Assembly (NCBI GenBank): GCA_964247055.1
Contig: OZ176057.1
Coordinates: forward strand, 4,712,001-4,776,000
DNA from: Paragordius varius
Taxonomy: Eukaryota > Nematomorpha
Direction of reading: 5' to 3'
Length of the DNA: 64,000 nt
Shown: positions 60,009 to 64,000 of the stretch, piece after piece
How positions within the stretch are numbered: the stretch's first letter is position 1
How the letters are laid out: the number at the start of each line of letters is the position of its first letter
Made by a program: the position numbers and the translations under genes
The notes under the pieces: generated by a model
Told to the model about the DNA's origin: nothing
What the model saw: the letters and a program-made list of their open reading frames with translations, nothing else
Database searches by the model: none

Positions 60009-62889
60009 ACTAAGCCATAAACATATATTTTCACATAAATGATGAGTATATATTAGCCCGAAAACCTATGTTTTATACTTAGCGTGAATTTGAATTGTTC
60101 AAAAGTGAATTTGAATTGTAAATGGTGTGTAATGAATTTTATTTGAAACATACAATTAATTGGCCAAATTTTGAAGGTTTATGGTTAATAATAGTATTTT
60201 TTCCTTTGCCATTAATTGTTGGCCTTTTTACCTTATAATCCCACTTTGAAAAATATAATTTTATAATTTACATTTTCGAATATTTGGGAATAAAATTACG
60301 TTAATAGCCAGCCTTTGGGTTAGAATTGTTAGGATATACCTAGTTAGTTATTTCAACAAATTTAACTTTTTTTAATGAAACTTTTTATCAAATTAAACTC
60401 TAAATTTCAAAGTTATTTAGTTGTTTCATATATTAAAATATATTCATGATTGGGGTAGCTTTATTAAAAAATTTTGCTGGTATCGAGTTAGAAATGTTTA
60501 GGTATACTTTAAATAGTTATATTACCAAAATTTAACCTATTTCTTGAAATTTCATATCATTCATATTAATATCTTTGCTCTTTTCTATATAATTTCATTT
60601 AAACATTTATTTTTTTGAAGGGAATAAAGGTAGCTTTATAAGAAATGCATTCTGGGTTAATTGGGTTAATAATGGTCAGATCTACTTTAGTTAGTCAATT
60701 TAACAATTTTTAGTTATTTTGTAGTTGAAATTTCACATAATATTAATATCTTTGCGTTTTTCGGTTATAATTTCCATTTTAACATTCTTTTTTTGGGGCA
60801 AATAAAGGTAGTTATATCTGAAATACATTTTGGTTTCATTGGGTTAGAAATGTTCGAATATACTTAAGTTAGTTATTTTAACAATTTAACCTATTTCTTG
60901 AAATTTTTTATCATTCGTAAAAATATGTTTGCGTTTTTTTTTCATAATTCCAATTTAACATTCTTTTTTTGGGGCGAAAGGTGGTTTTAATAGAAATAAT
61001 GCTGATGTCATTGGGTTAGAAATGTTCGGATATATAGTTAGTTATTTTTACAATTTTAACCTATTTTATTGAAATTTTTTATCATTCATAAAAATCTTGG
61101 CGTTTTCTTTTATACATTTAGAAATACATTCTGGTGTCATTTGGTTAGTAATGCTCAGATATACTTTAGTTTTAGTTATTTAACAAATTTTACTAATTCT
61201 GTAGTTGAAATTTCACATCATTTATATTAGTATCTTTACGTTTTTATTTTATAATTTCAAATATAATATAATATATATATATATAATATTATATTATTTG
61301 GTTAATTAAGGTAGCGTTATCAGAAATCCATGCTGGTCTTTGGGTTAGAAATGGTACTCAAATACGAACTCAAGCTTTGGCTTATCAACAAACCACCCTA
61401 TTATCAACTATGTTTTGGCCTGATATATTTTTAATACAGGTTTATATATTAATAATATACCATTTACGATTCAAATTCACCCTAGAACTATTTAAACTCA
61501 CCCTAGAACAATTAAATTCACCTTTGAATAATTTAAACTCACTTTCAAATAAATGGATTTTTTTTTAAATCAAAAATTACCTATATTTTGATTTTTTTAA
61601 AAAAAATATTTTGTTTAAAATTAAAATTATACTGAAAAAATAATAAACTATGTCATGAAGGTATATTTCATATTAATAATGAGTTATATTAGTTCGAAAA
61701 GACATTGATTTTTAGGGTGAATTTAAATTGTTCGAGGGTGAATGTGAATTGTTCATGAGTGAATTTGAACTGTAAATGGTATATATAAAGGTTGGGTTTA
61801 AATATCATTTTTTTGCAAAATAATTATATATTTTAACTTCGATACCTTTTTTTAATTTATTCATTAACATTTTCGTTTCCTTAGATTGATAAGGTATAAT
61901 TTTAATTCATTATAAAATATCAAAAATTTTATATTTTTGTAATATTTTTTTTTTATAAAAATATTATTTTACTTTATTTTATTTCTTGTTTTTAGCTTAT
62001 GGCTTCATTTTTACCAGCAAATGAATTTACTGAATATGTGATATCTAGGTATCTTAATATATATTATATATATATATATATGTTTATTTATATTTTGGTA
62101 TTTTCGAATAAAAAAAAGGTCAATTATTACGGTAAAAATTGACAAATTCTGCGGAGGGCAAAAATTAAAAATATAAAGTCAAATATTTTTTTTAAAATAC
62201 ACCTAATTATACTTTTTTAATTTTTTTAAATAGCGACTGCAAAGTATAAAATAGAGATGTATACCATTTACAATCCATATTCACCCAATAAAAATATATT
62301 ATGCGTTTTCAAATTAACATAATTCATAATTAATATGAAATATATTTTAAGGTTTATTATTTTTACCATTATATAAAGTTTAAACAGAATTTTATATTTT
62401 ATTATTAAAAAATAAAGGTAATTTTTGATCTTAAAAAAACACATAATTTATTTTAGGGTGATTTTGAATTGTTTAAGAGTGAATTTGAATTATTTAACGG
62501 TGAATTTGTATTAATGGTATGTATTGTGGTAACACAATCAATTCTATTTTTTACGATTGTATTTAAACGATGTTTATTAAGAATTAAAGTTTAAAAAGTT
62601 GGGTTGGTTTTCTTTTGAGAATAAAATTTTAGTCTTTAAATTTTTACTTTTTGTCTCCCCATATATAATTTCAATTTTTACTATAGTTTATAGGTTTGAA
62701 ATATATGAATCATTATATTTTTTGATTATATTATAATTTATTCAATTTTTTACAGTTACGGCTTATCCAGTACAAATGATATGCTTGCTATTCAAACGAA
62801 TACGCAAATTACAGAAAATGGTACATATAACAGAATACAGGGATTTTTAATTCTTACCTTGGGCCTTATTTCTTATCGAGATTTTATGG
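46307..62889 (+). CDS. Ubr3: E3 ubiquitin-protein ligase Ubr3, first 17 exons (5' part)
   Basis: Exon 2 codes the UBR-type zinc finger (about residues 89-158): [17 protein letters not shown], then [17 protein letters not shown], closing in AGFCTKH after splicing. CGLxWxxNFxAYRC and [13 protein letters not shown] are characteristic of UBR3 as distinct from UBR1/2. Later exons follow the family in order: [61 protein letters not shown] and [14 protein letters not shown]. Seventeen exons give about 968 codons with closed phases. UBR3 proteins have nearly 1,900 residues, so the RING domain and C-terminus lie beyond the right edge. The protein is a RING-type ubiquitin ligase whose UBR box recognises its substrates. 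Introns are packed with MITEs, and exons 9 and 15 have duplicated 5' parts upstream. The start ATG at 46307 is chosen for frame; a short upstream ATG at 46302 is out of frame. Confidence 0.92.
47125..47245. mobile_element. MITE-B remnant in Ubr3 intron 1
   Basis: CCATTTTTCAGTTAAAAGC, then AATCAAACGCAACATTTTTT, with a facing decayed part. Only a small part of the family is left. Confidence 0.5.
47719..47947 (+). CDS. Ubr3: Ubr3 exon 2 (UBR box)
   Basis: The acceptor is ATAATTAG and the donor CTGG/GTATTA. It carries the Cys/His cluster of the UBR zinc finger. Confidence 0.92.
47976..48262. mobile_element. MITE-F1 (ACAAAACGT termini), Ubr3 intron 2
   Basis: TA-CAGTTAAAATATACCGACAA at the left, ACGTTTTGTCCGTAT at the right, with AACCATACTTTTT faced by AAAAAGGTATGGTT. 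It starts about 28 bp after the exon 2 donor. TA-CAGT suggests Tc1/mariner mobilisation. Confidence 0.7.
48542..48699 (+). CDS. Ubr3: Ubr3 exon 3
   Basis: The acceptor is CCCTACTAG. It codes FCTKH (end of the UBR box) and [15 protein letters not shown]; donor GTAAGA. Confidence 0.85.
48800..48926. mobile_element. MITE-F fragment, Ubr3 intron 3
   Basis: Only the right half remains: TTAAAAAGTATATGTGG, then TTTGCCTTTATATTTTTATG and GACTGTA. Confidence 0.5.
48932..49150. mobile_element. MITE-A2, truncated, Ubr3 intron 3
   Basis: CAATTCAAATTCACCCTTG at the left, core AATTATGTGTTTTCGGCCT, and GGGTGAATTTGAATT at the right. Both outermost ends are lost. Confidence 0.75.
49418..49501 (+). CDS. Ubr3: Ubr3 exon 4
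   Basis: The acceptor is GTTTTTAG and the donor TTAG/GTAATA. It codes [20 protein letters not shown]. Phases match both neighbours. Confidence 0.75.
49536..50363. mobile_element. MITE-D short copy, Ubr3 intron 4
   Basis: It starts ATATCGTTTGGACTTTAAAC, followed by about eight ~21 bp units of the ACTTCAAGTTGGTCCTTGAA type. The right end is AGTGTTCAAGGACACTCTTG with GTGCGAATGGTAT. A MITE-A copy (49793-50047) is nested in it. Confidence 0.75.
49793..50047. mobile_element. MITE-A3, nested in MITE-D, Ubr3 intron 4
   Basis: ACATTTACACTTCAAATTCA at the left, TGAATTGTAAATGGTAT at the right, with the shared core. Confidence 0.8.
50435..50506 (+). CDS. Ubr3: Ubr3 exon 5
   Basis: The acceptor is TCCAATAG and the donor CATG/GTAAGG. 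It codes [19 protein letters not shown]. Confidence 0.75.
50742..50776. repeat. (TA)n microsatellite
   Basis: A TA tract of about 35 bp in Ubr3 intron 5. Confidence 0.95.
50909..51062 (+). CDS. Ubr3: Ubr3 exon 6
   Basis: The acceptor is ATTATTTTAG. It codes [18 protein letters not shown] through [10 protein letters not shown], a polar and probably flexible stretch; donor ATAAG/GTTTCA. Confidence 0.65.
51185..51226. repeat. (TA)n microsatellite
   Basis: A TA tract of about 42 bp in Ubr3 intron 6, directly before a MITE-A copy. Confidence 0.95.
51227..51530. mobile_element. MITE-A4, Ubr3 intron 6
   Basis: TTGAACAATTCAAATTTACC at the left and GTGAATTTACATTGGGAATGATAT at the right (last part split by decay), with the shared core. 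It ends about 8 bp before exon 7, so the acceptor tract of exon 7 is at the element's edge. Confidence 0.7.
51538..51791 (+). CDS. Ubr3: Ubr3 exon 7
   Basis: The acceptor is CATATACAG, only about 8 bp past the end of a MITE-A copy. The phase with exon 6 closes. It codes [19 protein letters not shown] through [20 protein letters not shown]. Confidence 0.7.
52225..52585. mobile_element. MITE-F2, Ubr3 intron 7
   Basis: GAAGACAAAACTTAAAAATA at the left, TTTTGTCCCCGTATAAAATT and GACTG at the right, with AACCATACTTTTT faced by AAAAAAGTATAGTT. It ends 28 bp before exon 8. Confidence 0.7.
52613..52847 (+). CDS. Ubr3: Ubr3 exon 8
   Basis: The acceptor is CATCCCTAG. It codes [20 protein letters not shown] and [13 protein letters not shown], which matches the family's KHKSFLEELLFW region. 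Confidence 0.9.
53366..53502 (+). repeat. Triplicated 3' splice-site region before Ubr3 exon 9
   Basis: TTTTTCAGAAACTCATTAAC with ATTTGTTTGCTTTTTTAAAG occurs twice (AG at 53373-53374 and 53429-53430) before the true acceptor at 53501-53502. Both decoys copy the T-rich tract, the CAG and the first bases of the exon. Splicing to either from exon 8 would give a stop within about 15 codons. Confidence 0.85.
53503..53644 (+). CDS. Ubr3: Ubr3 exon 9
   Basis: The acceptor is GCTTTTCAG and the donor is a consensus TTG/GTAAGT. It codes [17 protein letters not shown]. Two decoy copies of the acceptor lie just upstream. Confidence 0.88.
53660..53963. mobile_element. MITE-F3, Ubr3 intron 9
   Basis: ATACGCACAAAACGTAAAAA at the left, TTTACGTTTTGTCCGTATTT and TTTACAGTA at the right. 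It starts about 15 bp after the exon 9 donor. Confidence 0.7.
54023..54282. mobile_element. MITE-A5, Ubr3 intron 9
   Basis: ATACCATGTGCTATTCATAT with CAATTCAAATTCACC at the left, GAATTTGAATTGTTCAAGGG at the right, with the shared core in the reverse orientation. Confidence 0.75.
54577..54727 (+). CDS. Ubr3: Ubr3 exon 10
   Basis: The acceptor is TCTTTTATAG and the donor [28 protein letters not shown] matches the family closely. Confidence 0.9.
54853..55099. mobile_element. MITE-A6, Ubr3 intron 10
   Basis: GTACCATTTACGGCACCTTA and CAATTCAAATTTACCC at the left; GGGTTAATTTGAATTGTAAA at the right. Confidence 0.75.
55199..55231. repeat. (TA)n microsatellite
   Basis: A TA tract of about 33 bp in Ubr3 intron 10. 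Confidence 0.95.
55270..55485 (+). CDS. Ubr3: Ubr3 exon 11
   Basis: The acceptor is CTGTTTAAG. It codes [20 protein letters not shown] and [15 protein letters not shown]. The donor CAGG/GTTATA lies 20 bp before a MITE-A copy. Confidence 0.9.
55505..55787. mobile_element. MITE-A7, Ubr3 intron 11
   Basis: ATACCATTTAAAATGTAAAT at the left, TTTTAACTGTAAATGATAT at the right. It begins 20 bp after exon 11. Confidence 0.85.
55858..55980 (+). CDS. Ubr3: Ubr3 exon 12
   Basis: The acceptor is ACTTCTTAG. It codes [20 protein letters not shown] and PLLALLSH; donor CATT/GTAATT, 30 bp before a MITE-A copy. Confidence 0.88.
56010..56424. mobile_element. MITE-A8, expanded subrepeats, Ubr3 intron 12
   Basis: It starts ATACCATTTACAATTGAC. 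The left arm has about seven ~21 bp units (CCTTGAACAATTCAAATT type) and the right arm only two, so the arms are uneven. It begins 30 bp after exon 12 and is the longest A copy. Confidence 0.85.
56642..56920. mobile_element. MITE-A9, Ubr3 intron 12
   Basis: ATACCATTTACATTTCAAAT at the left, GGATTTGAATTGTAAATGGT at the right, with well-kept ends. A MITE-F fragment (ACGGACAAAAACAACGTAAA) lies just before it near 56.47 kb. Confidence 0.85.
57098..57144. repeat. (TA)n microsatellite
   Basis: A TA tract of about 47 bp in Ubr3 intron 12; a second, shorter one is at 57392-57414. Confidence 0.95.
57619..57920. mobile_element. MITE-F4, best-preserved copy, Ubr3 intron 12
   Basis: TA-CAGTTATAATTGAAATTTT at the left and AAAATCAATTTTTACTG-TA at the right, with GGGGACAAAACGTAAAAATA faced by TTTTTACGTTTTGTCCCC. 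The 302 bp element has TA at both sides. Tc1/mariner class is inferred from TA and CAGT. Confidence 0.8.
57987..58141 (+). CDS. Ubr3: Ubr3 exon 13
   Basis: The acceptor is TTTTATAG. It codes [20 protein letters not shown], which fits the family's LQDWFDAINF region; donor AAT/GTATAC. Confidence 0.82.
58720..58982. mobile_element. MITE-A10, Ubr3 intron 13
   Basis: ACAATTCAAATTCACCC at the left (outer end lost), TTTGAACTGTAAATGGTAT at the right. Confidence 0.8.
59122..59352. mobile_element. MITE-E, hairpin derivative of the Tc1-like element, Ubr3 intron 13
   Basis: TA-CAGTCATGTATTCTTTATT at the left and AAGGATACATGACTG-TA at the right. The whole 231 bp is an inverted repeat, with AAACAAGAGCTCTATGGT faced by ACCATAGAGCTCTTGTTTT. 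Its ends match Tc1-like copies A and B, so it is likely an internal-deletion derivative of that family. Confidence 0.85.
59410..59796 (+). CDS. Ubr3: Ubr3 exon 14
   Basis: The acceptor is TAATTTTAG. It codes [16 protein letters not shown] and [10 protein letters not shown] with an Asn-rich insert between; donor CAG/GTGATG. Confidence 0.9.
59866..60128. mobile_element. MITE-A11, Ubr3 intron 14
   Basis: TTCAAATTCACCCTCGAAC at the left, GAATTTGAATTGTAAATGGT at the right. Part of the core is replaced by a (TA)n tract at 59971-60003. Confidence 0.75.
60280..61310 (+). repeat. Tandem array of decayed Ubr3 exon 15 copies (~175 bp period)
   Basis: About six units precede the real exon 15. Each has a relative of GGTAGCTTTATCAGAAATAC, then CATTGGGTTAGAAATGTTCG, then TTAGTTATTTAACAA, then a T-rich stretch. 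Clear units start near 60452, 60626, 60803 and 60978, with weaker ones near 60290 and 61110. The real exon (GGTAGCGTTATCAGAAATCC, TTTGGGTTAGAAATGGTACT, TTATCAACAAACCACC) aligns along its length to these units. The upstream units have lost the reading frame, and several share a change at the TTTGGG/CATTGGG point. Confidence 0.8.
61311..61439 (+). CDS. Ubr3: Ubr3 exon 15
   Basis: The acceptor is GTTAATTAAG. It codes [20 protein letters not shown] and ends PDIFLIQ; donor CAG/GTTTAT. It is the last unit of a ~175 bp tandem array of decayed copies of this exon. Confidence 0.88.
61457..61782. mobile_element. MITE-A12, Ubr3 intron 15
   Basis: ATACCATTTACGATTCAAAT at the left with three or four units, TTTGAACTGTAAATGGTAT at the right. 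It begins 18 bp after exon 15. Confidence 0.85.
61996..62048 (+). CDS. Ubr3: Ubr3 exon 16
   Basis: The acceptor is TGTTTTTAG. It codes [17 protein letters not shown]; donor CTAG/GTATCT. Confidence 0.8.
62125..62690. mobile_element. MITE-F5 with a nested MITE-A, Ubr3 intron 16
   Basis: ACGGTAAAAATTGACAAATT at the left, TTTCAATTTTTACTATAG at the right, with GGGCAAAAATTAAAAATATA faced by TTAAATTTTTACTTTTTGTC. Its middle is interrupted by MITE-A13. Confidence 0.65.
62261..62520. mobile_element. MITE-A13, nested in MITE-F5
   Basis: ATACCATTTACAATCCATAT at the left, GTGAATTTGTATTAATGGTAT at the right (one subrepeat partly lost), with the shared core. Confidence 0.8.
62756..62889 (+). CDS. Ubr3: Ubr3 exon 17 (last in window)
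   Basis: The acceptor is TTTTTACAG. It codes [20 protein letters not shown], matching the family's LEGALTFLVILLSLR helix; donor ATGG/GTAATA. No exon 18 was found before the window ends. Confidence 0.85.
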
Positions 62890-62969
62890 GTAATATGCTT
62901 ATATACATATATATATATATATTTAAAATAGTTAATATTTTTTAATCGATTTGGTATTTATTTAATCTA

Positions 62970-63138
62970 CTATTTAAACTTCAAAAACATAATAAAATGT
63001 CGATTAAAATAAAATTACAACTGAAAAATTATAAACTATGCCATAAAGATATATTTCACATTAAACGATGATTATATTAGAATCAGTTCGAAAACACATT
63101 ATTTAATTTAAGGGTGAATTTGCATAGTAAATGATATA
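62970..63138. mobile_element. MITE-A14, truncated, Ubr3 intron 17
   Basis: Only the core (ATGCCATAAAGATATATTTC, CGAAAACACATTATTTAATT) and the right end (GGGTGAATTTGCATAGTAAA) are left. Confidence 0.65.
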
Positions 63139-63211
63139 TCATATAAAAAATAATGTTTTTTATCCTTCTTAACAATTTATATTTAATATTTTTTCTACCA
63201 TTGATGATTAT

Positions 63212-63468
63212 ATACCATTTACAATTCAAAAATACCCTTGAACAATTCAAATTTACCCTCGAACAATTTAAATTCACCCTAAAAATAATTTATGTGTTTT
63301 CACGCAAAATTAATATTAAATATATTTTACATAGCTTATTATTTTTATATTAATTTTAAACAGAATTCATATTTAAATATTATAAAATAAACATAATTTA
63401 GTCTAAAAAATTACCGAATTTATTTTATGATGAATTGTTGAAGGGTGAATTTGAACTGTAAATGGTAT
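63212..63468. mobile_element. MITE-A15, Ubr3 intron 17
   Basis: ATACCATTTACAATTCAAAA with CAATTCAAATTTACCCTCG at the left, GAATTTGAACTGTAAATGGT at the right. Confidence 0.8.
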
Positions 63469-63573
63469 ATCATATGTTATCTTTTTAAATTATTTCCCAC
63501 ATATTAATTTATAAATTAGGTATTTTCTCTATAATCGTATTATTAAAATGGCAAATTTTTTAGTTTTATACAG

Positions 63574-63735
63574 TATGCATTTTAATGATTGCTTATTTCA
63601 CATTATAGTAGGGCAATTTGCAACACAACACAGTAGTGTATGGAAAAAACAACAAAATGTTGAATAAACAATTTATTTCTTTCGTTTTTCCATACACTCC
63701 TGTGTTGCGAATTGTTCTACTATAGTGTGAAATTA
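63574..63735. mobile_element. MITE-C copy, Ubr3 intron 17
   Basis: TATGCATTTTAATGATTGCT at the left; CACATTATAGTAGGGCAATT faced by AATTGTTCTACTATAGTGTG, and CAACACAACACAGTAGTGT faced by ACACTCCTGTGTTG. The right outermost end is lost. Confidence 0.7.
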
Positions 63736-64000
63736 ACAAAAAAAACTATAAAACATTTATTCTGCCCTTTGTTGTATTTATTATTTGGAAATAATTAATA
63801 ATTTTCTAGCGATAACTTACTCATACTGTATATATATATATATATATATATATATTTACTTATATGTATTATTATATTTTTTTATAGAATCAATTATATA
63901 TACATATATATATATATATAAATCTATTTTGTTGCTTTTTAATATTTTCACCATAACTTTAACTATAAATTTACTTGATTTACACTTAAAGTTTTACCAC
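63736..64000. other. AT-rich end of window within Ubr3 intron 17
   Basis: TA tracts lie near 63830-63855 and 63899-63920. CTGCCCTTTGTTGTATTTATTATT resembles a stretch near 49.24 kb (in short common pieces). No exon was recognised. Confidence 0.5.

Overview
This 64 kb window is very AT-rich, intron-bearing animal DNA. A Ubr3 ortholog, trypsin-like serine proteases, RTE-like LINEs, Tc1/mariner and hAT transposons, a tRNA-derived SINE, Ty3/Gypsy fossils and dense short inverted-repeat elements all fit an arthropod. The species cannot be fixed from the sequence; an AT-rich copepod or insect would fit.

Layout. 1-2605: broken Ty3/Gypsy fossil on the minus strand. 2.7-9.5 kb: repeats, mainly a 4.7 kb foldback element. 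9538-15800 (minus): a complete six-exon secreted trypsin-like protease (424 aa). 16267-24763: a block bounded by two Tc1/mariner-like copies, holding a complete six-exon secreted fibronectin-III-like gene (272 aa), a SINE, a mariner remnant and a LINE tail. 24.9-33.3 kb: hAT remnants, a ~105-115 bp tandem array, a second foldback copy split by an RTE-like LINE, and a Ty3/Gypsy fossil. 33.6-42.9 kb: a second copy of the protease segment, with an intact paralog (433 aa) at 35511-42302. 43.1-46.3 kb: LINE remnant and repeats. 46307 to the right edge (plus): the first 17 exons (about 968 codons) of Ubr3, an E3 ubiquitin ligase, with introns packed with MITEs.

I rebuilt the exon structures by hand from splice sites, reading frame and similarity to the families as I remember them. 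All exon phases close: protease 1 has 1275 coding bases, protease 2 has 1302, the FN3 gene 819, and the Ubr3 phases run consistently through 17 exons.

Main unusual points: (1) the Tc1-bounded 8.5 kb block has a precise empty site in the paralogous segment, suggesting that a host gene moved in between two Tc1-like copies; (2) Ubr3 exon 15 is preceded by about six decayed tandem copies of itself, and the exon 9 acceptor is triplicated; (3) three MITE families share the terminus ATACCATTT but carry different subterminal repeat arrays, and one family has 14 of its 15 copies inside Ubr3 introns, several within 8-30 bp of exons; (4) the second protease has Leu in place of the conserved substrate-pocket Trp215.
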